Below, piece after piece: positions 1 through 9,853 of a stretch of 64,000 nt of DNA. The notes below the pieces were generated by a model. It ran no database searches and was not told the origin of the DNA. It saw only the letters and a list, made by a program, of their open reading frames with translations. How positions within the stretch are numbered: the first letter of the stretch is position 1; the number at the start of each line of letters is the position of its first letter. The position numbers were made by a program, and so were the translations under genes. The DNA comes from Pratylenchus scribneri (taxonomy: Eukaryota > Nematoda > Chromadorea > Rhabditida > Pratylenchidae), in contig JAQSEB010000124.1 in NCBI GenBank assembly GCA_030063045.1, positions 744,001 to 808,000 on the forward strand, written 5' to 3'.

Positions 1-631
1 CGAGAACCAAGCTATTTCCCTAAATATTAAAAAATTAATTTTATATTTTATGGTTCGAAGACCCGGGCCGCGTGTCACATAATCTCAAGGTTTAGGACTA
101 AATTTTTGTTATTGAGTTATGGCCTTAGCGCCCAACTAAATCATCAATACATTTGATTGGTATTAGGTATAATGATTTGAATAGCTAGAATAAACTAAAG
201 TTGTGGTGGCTCAATCACAATCAGTAAAAAACCTTGAGATTACACTATTTTCATTGATAATACCCCTAAGTAAGTTTTTGAACATACCACGACGATCAAA
301 TAGGGCAAATAATAGGACGGGTCACGTTTAGCCTGGGTCACGATGATCGACACATGCACGAGAGCAACGGAAAAATATACCTGAAATTGATTTAAAAAAT
401 AATCAAATAATTTTCGGATTTATCACCAGTGTATATAAAAAATGATAGTCGAATTCGTTGAATGAATATGAAGAAGCGAGGTTGATGACAGCACCGAGAA
501 TGGCGAACACGAAGGCACCCTTAACAATTAATTTTTAATATTTATTAATAAATCTGATAAACCTTTTGAACATGAGTATGGAGTGGACCAAAGCAAAAGG
601 TAAAGCGCGATTCCATTTGTTGATTGGACAT
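1..631 (-). CDS. Four-helix membrane protein, LAPTM4-like, partial at left edge (paralog of 2759-4089)
   Basis: Reading leftward, exon 1 (563-631, start MSNQQMESRF), exon 2 (519 down into about 420, GAFVFAILGAVINL), exon 3 (288-380, ALVHVSII then YYLPYLIVV) and the first bases of exon 4 (from about 19, GNSLVL) form one open frame with canonical junctions. The last exon lies outside the window. Exon order, phases and the 93-base length of exon 3 match the gene at 2759-4089, so the two are tandem paralogs. A Cys/His-containing N-terminus before the first hydrophobic segment, and a PYLI motif after a short basic loop, recall the LAPTM4/nematode four-TM families of endolysosomal membranes; that link is inference. 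The intact frame argues that it is a live gene. Function unknown. Confidence 0.6.
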
Positions 632-1735
632 TTTTGTTGTTGAATCGAATTTATTTTGTTTTTTGATTGACAAAATTTGATATCTAAAAAACAAAAATTA
701 GGTTCAATGAAATTTTTAAAATTGAAAAAAGAAAACGGAAGATGATTTATGATTCTAGATTGGATTTGTGTTGTGGAAAAAGGGCACTACCCCAAATTGG
801 GACTTTTTGTAAATTTTAAGTCTCGCTGAAAATGTGTTGGAATCGGAAAACTGCGGAGGAATGTAAAAGTGGCCCCGGAGCCCGGATTGTTGGTTGTGAA
901 GCGCGGGAATTGGACGAGCCTTGGCGTTGGCGCGCTGACTTGAAGAATCGATTTATGATTGTGATGAATGATGATGGTTATTTTAAAAGTTAAAGAAAGC
1001 GGTATGGGATGCTTGCTATAAGATTGAAATTAGCTTATTAAGTTTAAGATGAGCCCATTTCTCGGGAAACTATTAAAAGCTGCATTAAGCTTAAATTTTG
1101 GTTAATTTTCATAGGAATTTTAAATAATTTTCGCTACGACTATTCATGCAGCGCGTTCACGCGATTTATTTGGTGTTAATTATTGATTTATCATATCAAC
1201 TAATCGATGGTGGTGTTGTGTAGAACGTAGATTGTTGATGTCGGGTTGGATAATAATAATGGCGATGGCTGCATGTTCAATGTTAATGTTCATCGTTTGT
1301 TAAATGTCTAAATCTCTAATCAATAATCTCTAATCTCTCATGTGAGCAAAGCGCGAATACTATACCATTCGCTTTGAAACTTTTTTCAATAAATCTTTAC
1401 ATTTGGGTTGGTTGCTTTTTGCTTTTGGGTTAAACGTTAAACCAACAAGTAAGAATTTTTTGGATTTTTGGCTTATTAGGATGAAAACCGTTTTTGCTAT
1501 TTTTTTATTAATAAGATTAAGAGCTTTCAGCAAGAAGAAACTCCCTCATAATTTTATCTTTTCAAATAATAAACAAAATTATTGGAGTTTAATTTAAACT
1601 TTCTTTAAGCTAAACCCAGTGATCAGATCATTGATCATATTATGAGATCTATTTTATTTTTGCATATTTCACATTTTATTAATAAAACCAAATAAACAAT
1701 CAATTTATTACAGATTCTTACAAATTACAATAAAA
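632..1735. other. Intergenic, divergent upstream region
   Basis: No convincing exon here. The part just after 631 resembles the stretch just after 4089 (a T/G-rich run, then TTGATTG and CAAAATTTG), so the duplication that made the two four-TM genes carried some 5' flank. The region lies between divergently transcribed genes and probably holds both promoters; no specific site can be named. Confidence 0.4.
1711..1713 (+). promoter_or_regulatory. Probable spliced-leader acceptor before the RING gene
   Basis: A TTATTACAG acceptor-like string lies 22 bases before the ATG at 1736, with no upstream exon in sight. This is the usual arrangement of a nematode trans-splice site. It is inferred from position and sequence only. 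Confidence 0.4.
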
Positions 1736-2382
1736 ATGAATTCAGCAGCAAATATCGCGGCCATAACACGTCAAATTAATACCTCAACCACCAATCAAAC
1801 CGAGAGCAACAACATTCCTTCCGAACCTCAACTCATCCGACGAACAATGCCCAATGAACATCGCAATGGCCAAGACCAAGAATTTCTCCTTCTTTGGCAT
1901 CAAATCCCTTGGTACATGTACATTGTGATCATCTTATACGCAATGGTCTCTTTGATCGTCTGGTGGCTTATGGGCCTCCTTCTTGTTTTGATTCAATTAA
2001 ATATCCTTATGGTTTGATCCATTCTTCGACATCAAATATAAAAATATTTTTAGAGTTTGCTGACCTGTTCTATGGGGTATTTGCTACGCAAATCTATCGA
2101 GTATTTGGACAATCGGCAAGCTCCCAATACTCATCTTGGCTCAACACCATCGGAGGCAGAATGCAAAGCCAATGAACCATGCACAATTTGCTTCAACCAA
2201 TTCACATCTCCAATTAAGGTTTGGTTAAATTAATTAAAAATTATGGAAAATGCATTTTATTTCAGCTGAAATGTGGCCATATTTTCTGCTCACAATGCAT
2301 TCGAACATGGCTTGCCCACGCGAATACTTGCCCTTATTGTCGAGCGGTGGTGACCGGTGGCCAAAGAAGAGGAGGACAATAA
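1736..2382 (+). CDS. Membrane-associated RING-finger protein (RNFT-like E3 ligase)
   Basis: Three exons: 1736-2011, 2054-2218 and 2266-2382, phase 0 junctions, about 185 residues. The N-terminal half is polar and then hydrophobic (WYMYIVIILYAMVSLIVWWL plus a following segment), giving one or two membrane helices near residues 60-95. The C-terminus is a C3HC4 RING: CTICFNQF, then KCGHIFCSQCIRTWL, then CPYCRAVV; all eight zinc ligands are present and the protein ends about ten residues later. RING domains with this HIFCSQCI core occur in RNFT1/2-type ubiquitin ligases of the ER membrane; assignment to that subfamily is tentative because the protein is short. A decayed paralog lies at 49422-50523. 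Confidence 0.8.
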
Positions 2383-2758
2383 TAGAACTATCGAAATTCG
2401 AAATGAAGAATCAATGTTCCAACCTATTTATTTTGTAACTTTTCAACAAAATTAAATTCTTTCGAATAATGTTTGTTTATGCTTTTAAATTCTTATAGAA
2501 TTTACCTATTATTATTTCACTTTACCCAATTGAATAAATTATAAATCAATAAATTATGTGTCAAAATTTATTTGCAAAAATGAAATTTGAAATTAAGAAT
2601 ATGTCTGTCCATTTAATTTTAAATTGATGGAAATATGGAATGGTTATATAAATCATAACTTAGCCGGTGGTTTTTTGAATGTCTTTATAAAATTAAAATA
2701 ATTAGGTCTTTATTCATTCTTCCAAAGTCCAAATTCTTCCATCATTCATTTCTTCACT
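2383..2758. other. Intergenic, convergent gene ends
   Basis: AT-rich spacer between the 3' ends of the RING gene and the minus-strand four-TM gene. AATAAA-like strings occur near 2532-2552. Nothing else seen. Confidence 0.4.
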
Positions 2759-4089
2759 TTAAACTGCCGGCACAAATGATTGGCCTTGTTCCTTCATGTA
2801 TTTGTAGGCGCGATAGACCACCGAGTAGAACCAGGCATTCAGGAGAGTTCCCAATGCAACGCTCAAAGCCCCGAGGCCAAAAACCATGCGGAAATCTGCA
2901 AAAAAAATGAATTTAAATCATTAAAAATTATTAAATTTTTACATTCGACGGTAATTTTGTCGTCCGGAAATTGTTTGCGCATTTCTTCAATCATTGTCTC
3001 CGGTGCAACAATCGCAATGCCGAAAAGGGCCAGGAAAATCACAACACAGACAGCCAAGCCAATTCCCTATAAATGGAAAAATATTTAAAATTTAATTTAT
3101 AATTAATTAATATTTGGTCGATGATAACCCATCTCAAGGAAGGAGGCGCTTATCATACAATTTTGGACTAAAACTTTTGTATATTGTGGGTTCTGGGTTG
3201 TGGCCAAAGGCCAATCTCTAATCGGGAAAAGGACTATTTGTCGCTGGCCGATTTGTCGTCGTTTAGTAACTCATCAATGTCTGAACCAATTTGGATGATT
3301 TTGGCATCAAATTAAAGAGCAGACTCTTGGCAATTCAATGATATTAATTTTACTTAAATTGGTTCAGAAATGATGAAGTTTTGCCCAAAAACCATTGAAA
3401 ATTTTGCAAAACAATAGTAAAGGTCATTTTTGATGGTTTTTGGCCATAACTCCATCAATTCTGAACCAATTTAAATAAAATTTATATCATTTAATAGCCA
3501 AGAGTCTGCTCTTTAATTTGATGCCAAAAACATTCAAATTGGTTCACACATTGATGAGTTACTAACTAAACGGGCGACAAATTGGCCGCCGACAAACCGG
3601 GGCGTACCCATTTAATCATTAATATCAAAATTAGTCACCTCACAAATAAATTTAAAAAATTATGGCTTACTTAAAACCTTGAGATAACTTGGCAAAAATT
3701 TTGTTTTTTTGAACATACCACGAAGATCAAGTATGGCAAATAGAGGGTTGGGTTGCGTTTGCGCTGGGCACAAATGATCGACAAATGCATGAGAGCAAAC
3801 AAAATGCAAAGCTTAAATAAATTTGGATGGTTTTTAATTTTTGATAATTTAATTTACCACTGCCGAAGTGATGTTCTGGTGATGGGTCCCATTGGATGGC
3901 AAAAAGTTGTAAATTGCTTGGAAGATGTTGAGGGCAGCGCCAAGGAAGGCGATCACGTAGGCACCCTTTAAAATATTAAATTTAATTTATAAATTAAACC
4001 AAATTTTACTGAACCGTTTCGACATGGGTGCGGCATGGTCCACAGCAGCAGGCAAAACGTGACGATTCCATTTGTTCATATGATGCCAT
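2759..4089 (-). CDS. Four-helix membrane protein, LAPTM4-like
   Basis: Five exons on the minus strand: 4015-4089, 3858-3965, 3719-3811, 2943-3066 and 2759-2895. Together they make exactly 178 codons plus stop. The order is: a Cys-rich cytosolic N-terminus (ACCCGPCRTHV, about residues 13-23); TM1 (AYVIAFLGAALNIF) followed by a loop with an N-glycosylation sequon (NGT, and NIT); TM2 (LCILFALMHLSIICA); a basic loop (QRKRNP) and TM3 (GIGLAVCVVIFLALFGIAIV); then TM4 (MVFGLGALSVALGTLL) and a short tail with WFYSVVYRAYKYM. The four-TM layout, Cys/His start and aromatic YRAYKY tail resemble LAPTM4 and nematode relatives, which sit in endosomal membranes. The molecular role is not known. Intron 3 (652 bases) carries a foldback element. 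Tandem paralog at 1-631. Confidence 0.7.
3236..3597. repeat. Foldback (inverted-repeat) element in intron 3 of the four-TM gene
   Basis: The two halves are imperfect reverse complements. Left arm: TTTGTCGCTGGCCGATTTGTCG, then a stretch with GTAACTCATCAATG, AACCAATTTG, GGCATCAAATTAAAGAGCAG. Right arm: CTGCTCTTTAATTTGATGCC, CAAATTGGTTC, CATTGATGAGTTAC, then CGACAAATTGGCCGCCGACAAA. Each arm is about 150 bases. No coding capacity. It looks like a non-autonomous foldback/MITE. Confidence 0.65.
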
Positions 4090-6314
4090 TTTTATTGTTG
4101 TTGTTGAAATTGAATTAAATTTTTGTGTTTTGATTGTCAAAATTTGCTTTCTAAAAATTAAAAAATTGTTCAATGGAAATTTGGGACAAAAGAAAGTCAA
4201 AAGAAAGCGAATGGCGATTGTTGACATTTATTACGGAATAAAGAACAAATTGTGAGTCATTCACTTGGATGGGAATTGGAAATTGGATTGTGCTATGCTG
4301 GGAAAGGAATAAGCAAAAATCGATTTATGATTGCGCCAATCTCCAATGGATGGGGATGAAGTTGATGATGATGAAATGTAGAGGATAGTGAAAGTGTAAA
4401 ACCTATGTTTGGTTGGGAAATGGAGGTCGAGGTCGATGCGAGGCGAGGATGTATATGCTATGCTTTTTCTTTATTGTTTACGCGACAAAAAACAAAAATG
4501 TAAACATTTGAAAATTGGCGGCTTTTACTTTGTAAGAAAAATGGGGAAATTTTAACCAAAAATTCACAAAATGTTGGATTAAATAAATCGTAAAAAATTC
4601 GTCATCATTTTTGATAAGTGTATTGGCTATCATTTCAACATCTTTATCGGGTTTGGTTAGGAAATCGCTGTTTGGGTTGAGATTGATAGGGAAATAGCCA
4701 TGGGTGGGACTGGAATGGAGGGATCAAATTAAATAAATTATGAAAATCCCCAAAAATTTCCATGCTTGGAAAATTAGAAAAAATCTCTGCTGTTTGGAAT
4801 TATTTTATGCGAAAAAATTCCAACATAACAAGTTCGCTTTGGCCAAATTTATTTAAAAAATAAATAAAATGATGTGAGGGAATGAAGAAAAACAAATTTT
4901 GCTCTACTGCTCTCTTCTATATTTGACTCATTCCTCAATAAAGTGAGAGAGAGGACGCAGTTGTTGTACACAAAAATATAGCCAAAAATGTGCAAAATTG
5001 CTTTGTATATTTTTGGGGAATAGCAGCAACGATGGACATAACGGCGCAGCATTTGGCATCGTAAACACTTTTGGGGCCTTATTTTTGCTGTTTTGCTTGG
5101 CTGGATCGATGAAATGCTCAATGGTCACATTTGGGATTGGACATTGGAGAGAAAGAGGGAGGATGATGTAGTGGGGAAAGAAAGCATTAATAAGGAAGAA
5201 AAGGTGAGATTTGTCGAGGCGATGGCGAGGGAGGAGAATAAAAAGGGAAAAGAACTTTGGCATCGGCACAATTGATCTCCTCTGCTGCTGGAAGCTGGAT
5301 CAGCATCCGTCAGAGGGAGGGGATCGACGTCTCAAAAAAATTCCCATAGAAATTCATAGGGTCAAAAAATTTCCGAAAATCGCAAATAGAAATTTTGCAG
5401 GGTCAAAAAATTTCCAAAGATCGCATAACGAAATTTCGCAGGGTCAAAAAATTTCCGAAAATTGCAAATAGAAATTTCGCAAGGCCAAATTTCTGAAAAT
5501 CGCAAATAGAAATTTCAGTTGACTGAAATTACCGAAATTTCGGCCGAAACAAAAAGTAATCGAAAATCATTTTTGAATATAGCCTAAAATTATAAATTGC
5601 CTAGCCTTGCCTCTGTATTCAAAAATTAAAATACGGAAAAAAGAATGAGAAGATTGGTCGGTCGATGATGGCTTGGGGGCTGACACTGACACTGCCTTGT
5701 GCCCCCTTGCTTATTTATTTATTCCTTCCCCGACGGCTTTGTTGACTTAAATATTTTCAAACCAAATGCTCCCATCTTAAAAGGAACAAAGATGCCTATT
5801 GCGCCTATGATACAATTTATTTATATGGGAAAAAATGGAATAACAAAAATATGTAAAACATTTTTATTTCGAAATTAAATGAAGAATTGTTGTTTTTCAA
5901 TAACGTAAAAAACATCTTTTCGAAGGCTAAACACGAATTTAGGAATTAAAAATGTTGGGAATGGATTGATGGTGGATGTCGGATGGTTAAATTGGTTTTT
6001 GCATAAATTTTATTTTTTATTTGATGGATTTTAATTCAATAATGGGCAAATAAGAATTTGGTTGGGAATTGGGATGAATAATGCTGTCATTGCTGTCCTA
6101 ATAAATAATTTTATTTAATATTTTATTTGGGAAAATATTAATATTTGTTATTTGAGTCCTCCCTCTCACATCAATCAGAATGACATTATCATAGGCTCTA
6201 TTTTTAATTTTATTATAAAATTATAAATCTTTATTTAAAAAACCGAATTAATTATGGAAATTACAATTCTTTTAATTTATTATTTTTAAACAAATATATG
6301 TAATCGCTTTTTCT
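4090..6314. other. Intergenic region, no gene recognised
   Basis: Open frames at 4.8-5.5 kb show no family similarity, hydrophobic pattern or splice-supported partners, so they are not called. The first 150 bases past 4089 match the flank of the paralog at 631. A 41-bp tandem repeat lies at 5359-5515. Around 5640-5760 there is a short GC-richer stretch with CTGACACTGACACTG. The region past 5760 is featureless AT-rich sequence. Confidence 0.4.
5359..5515. repeat. 41-bp tandem repeat, about 3.8 copies
   Basis: Units start at 5359, 5400, 5441 and 5482 with the core GGTCAAAAAATTTCC, then GAAAATCGCAAATAGAAATT. The last unit has a deletion in the A-run. No coding meaning. Confidence 0.8.
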
Positions 6315-7961
6315 TCAAATTTCGCTTCTATAAATGACGGATGTCCTTCCGGCTGGCATCAATTCTTGGCCAGTTCGTCTCGATCGTTCCGAGGCCGCTT
6401 CAACCGCATTTATCAAAAGTGCACGCATTCCGCCTTTTTCCAATTCATGAATGCCAAAAATGGTTGATCCACCTTAAAATTATTGTTAATTTAATTTAAT
6501 TTGTCATGCCTATTGAACCTATTGTAGAAGTTGAAAAAAATAATTTTATTATAAAAAAATGTAAAAAATTAAGTTAATTCAAATTAATTAAAATATTTTG
6601 TAATTGAATTTACCCGGACTCTGGATGGCTTCCTTCAGAATTGCAGGATGTTCGCCAGTCTCCAAATACATTCGGGCAGCCCCAAGCAAACTCTATTTTT
6701 GATAAATTTGCAAAAATTATTTTGATAAATTATTTACCATTGCAGCCAATTTCATTGAAAGTTCACGAGAAAGACCCTAAATTTGAATTTAATAAAATTT
6801 TAAATAATTTTAAAATTGATTAAATTACCAATTTTACGCCACCATCGGCGAGGCCTTCAATGACGGAAAGTGCCTAAAATTTTTATTTTCCAAATTTTCT
6901 ATATTTGTTTTTTTTTCACATATGAAGGCCCACTGCCACTTAGCCCAGTGACCGGGTCAATATGAATTTCGGGTACTTCAACGGCATAGCCAACGGTGGA
7001 GAATAAATCTTGAACGACTTGGGAGTCTCCTTAAAAATTGGAAAAATTTTAAAAATAAATAATATATTTTTGAAAAAGGTTAAAACCATCTTGACATGCG
7101 GAACCTGAAAATTAAATTAAAATTATTATTATGAATTTTTTTGGCACCCATGGAATAGGCGGATGCACCAGCTCCAACCACCGCTGGAGTGTCTGAAATA
7201 TTTAAAAAATTTATATAAAAATACAAAATAAATTTTTATAAATTTTTACTTGGCATTACTCGAACCACTCGAGATTTTGAAGGAAGAAGCTAAAATTTAG
7301 AAAATATTATTTTTATCAATTCGTCACCTGCTCAATAAATCGAATGGTGATGCCTGAAAATATGTAAATTTAATTGTAATGGTTTTATAAATTTTTTATT
7401 CAACCCAATGCAATGGAAATGAGCAAATGATCCCGATGAAAAAGAGGCGCAATTTCGGAAATAACTTTGGGCACATGATCCGGTTTAACAGCCACAAAAA
7501 TTACATTATTCTCACGGGCAACTGTGCATTATAAGATAATTAATAATAAATTATTTCAATGTAAATTTTGGGTCAAATATGAAGCTCACTTTCCGTATTA
7601 TCATGCGTTGTATAAAGGCCAAGTTTCTATAAATAATGGAAAAATTAATCCAAATTTAAATAATAATTTTTCTCATTTTTACCTTGCATTCGTGAAGCAA
7701 TTGTATATCGACCTGTAATTTTTATTCATTTTTTTTTCAAAATATTCAAAATAAATGACTTTTGGGCAACTTGCCGACAAATTTTCAGGTGGATATCTGC
7801 CTAAAATTTAAATAAATTTTTTGCCACTTTTTAAAGGTTTTCATATACCCGATTTGATGAGGCCTCGGGCTATATAATAAAAAAAATTATTTTAAGAAAT
7901 TTTAAAAAGATTTACCCATTGCTTGGGCCATTTTTCCTGCTCCAATGAAGCCAATTTTCAT
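6315..7961 (-). CDS. pycr: Pyrroline-5-carboxylate reductase (P5CR, proline synthesis)
   Basis: Catalyses the last step of proline synthesis, reducing 1-pyrroline-5-carboxylate with NAD(P)H. Many small exons on the minus strand join into roughly 275 residues, the usual family length. The start MKIGFIGAGKMAQAM gives the Rossmann GxGxxG nucleotide-binding loop (GAGKMA). It is followed by VIFVAVKPDHVP (family LAVKP motif), RVVRVMPNTPAVVGAGASAY (MPN/G-A-G motif), VTGLSGSGPSYV (family signature), LADGGVKLGLSREL, and SPGGSTIFGIHELEKGGMR (the PGGTT..GI..LE.GG signature with R in place near the end). Every catalytic/substrate loop expected is present, so it is probably active. Start at 7961 is fixed by the Rossmann loop lying at residues 3-12. 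Introns are 40-70 bases. Confidence 0.95.
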
Positions 7962-8639
7962 TTTTTTAAATATAATTTAAAGAGATAAAAAAATAGAATA
8001 AAAAGTATAAATGATTTACTGGATTTTAATTTTTTACTTGACAAGAACAATTCTTTATCTCATTAATGCTAATAAATAAAGTTTTATTTTTATTTTAATT
8101 TTTAAGCGAAAAATATTCTAACTTAGTGGATTTTTGTTAAATATCAAATAAAAAATATATAAAATATCATTGGGATCAATATTTGGTGGAAGTAGATACA
8201 AAAATAAAAAAATAATAGCGACGATAAGAAGGACAAATTGGAAAACGTGATTTGCCCTCCGCAACTAATCATTCAATCCATTTTCTGCAAAATTACCCCC
8301 AATGGAAAATTGTGGGCGCCGTATAAATCTTTAATTCGATTTTATCAGATTAATTAATTATATTCCAATAGATCGAAACAAAAATAAATTGTATAGAATC
8401 ACATAATTTTCTTTTCATTTTATTTTTATTTTTCAAATAAAATCCTATCCATCTTTTCTTTTTATTTGGCTACCGAAATTTAGCCGCAGGGCAATATTCT
8501 GGCAATCTTTAAAGCTATTAATAATACTTTCATATTGTTTAATTAATCTCTTCTTGTAGATCATTTATCATTTTTATCAAATATAATTAGATAGAATAAT
8601 ATTAATATAGCCAAAAAGCAAAAAATGAAAATTTCCTGA

Positions 8640-8740
8640 TTTTTTCCTATTTTATAGTTTTTTGATCATAACTTTTGCCATTTTCCTATCAAATCCACTA
8701 ATTCTTTCTTTAATCAATTCATCCCAAATCCCAATCAACA
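8640..8740 (+). repeat. Dispersed repeat, copy 1 (ATCAAATCCACTAATTC family)
   Basis: Contains TCAAATCCACTAATTCTTTC followed by TTAATCAATTCATCCCAAAT. The same ordered string recurs, with changes, near 26370, 59450 and 62030, all in the same orientation. Confidence 0.6.
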
Positions 8741-8743
8741 GGC

Positions 8744-8890
8744 TTTAAAATAGGGTTTCGCCGGAAGTTCCGGTTCCGGTTCCGGTGGCCGGAAGTTCCG
8801 GCCTTTTTGGGGTTCCGGTTAAGCATTGAAAATTGAGATCCAGTTCCGGTTCCGGTCAAAATCCTGGTTCCGGCGAAACCCTACTTTAAA
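8744..8890. repeat. Short MITE-like element with GGTTCCGG internal repeats
   Basis: Begins TTTAAAATAGGGTTTCGCCGG and ends CCGGCGAAACCCTACTTTAAA, which are reverse complements with one mismatch region. The interior is made of GGTTCCGG / GGAAGTTCCGG runs, GC-rich in an AT-rich setting. About 147 bases, non-coding. Confidence 0.7.
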
Positions 8891-8900
8891 ATGATATTAG

Positions 8901-9019
8901 AAAGAACTTATTTCCATTTATTCTTTCTATAACAAATTTATTAGAACTTATTTCCATTTATTCTTTCTATAACAAATTTATTAGAACTTATTTCCATTTA
9001 TTCTTTCTATAACAAATTA
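8901..9019. repeat. 40-bp tandem repeat, three copies
   Basis: Units start at 8901, 8941 and 8981 with the core GAACTTATTTCCATTTATTC and TTTCTATAACAAATT. The copies are almost identical, so the expansion is recent or under turnover. Confidence 0.9.
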
Positions 9020-9853
9020 TTTGTCTGCACATGATTGATGAGTCAGCAATTGCTAGAATTAAATAAAAAGTGACCAAGTATTTGCGTCATTTAATAAATC
9101 TCAATTGTACTAAGAAAATATTTTCTAGAAAAAAGTATTTTATGCCCTCCATTTCTTATTAAAGATACAATATTAGCCATATTTGAGCTAAAAAAAGTGG
9201 AAAATTATAATGAAAGGCCTAACGATTAAATTGCTGAAAAAGGCCGACAAACAAAATATTACATATTTTTGTGTTGTTTATCGTGGATGTTTGAAATTGA
9301 AATATAATAGAAAATTAACTATTTTTCATCATTCTTCCATACCATTTGGACAAAGGACAAGAAAAAAATGCCGTTGGTTGGCAGCAATGTCGTAAGTGAG
9401 CCTAAATTGTATTGTATATTAGTTTAATTCAAAAGGAATCATCAATTATTAAAATAAAAGATCTAACAAAATAAGTATTTTTTTTATCTATGATGATCAC
9501 TTTCGTCCAAGGAAATTTGACCCAAACCACCGTTCTTCAGCTAATGAAAAGTGGACAAATTGAAAAGTTATAATAAAAAAACACCTTTAATTTTGCATTT
9601 TTGGATATATCTTGATAAAAAAAATATTTGATGCTTAACACATTATTTTATTAAATTTACTACATTTAATTCAAATTCATTCATTATTTCTGCTGGATGT
9701 GAGAAATAACATTTTTGACTAAAACTTAATTTTTTAAATAATTTTGAATAAGAAAATTTGAAAAATAAAGAAAAATGATGGAAATAGGATAATTTTCTTA
9801 GTTAGCTATTTAAATATTTATTCCACCTACCTTTTGCACTATTAATAATTAAT

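Larger units (their letters stand above)
7962..9853. other. Intergenic region with short repeats, no gene recognised
   Basis: AT-rich sequence between the P5CR start and the Srsx receptor. It contains one copy of a dispersed repeat (8640-8740), a small inverted-terminal element (8744-8890) and a 40-bp tandem repeat (8901-9019). An open frame at about 9210-9395 shows no supporting features. Confidence 0.4.

Noticed and set aside
4849..5471. Group of 60-113-codon frames
   Set aside because: They overlap on both strands, one runs into the 41-bp tandem repeat, and none resembles a known family.
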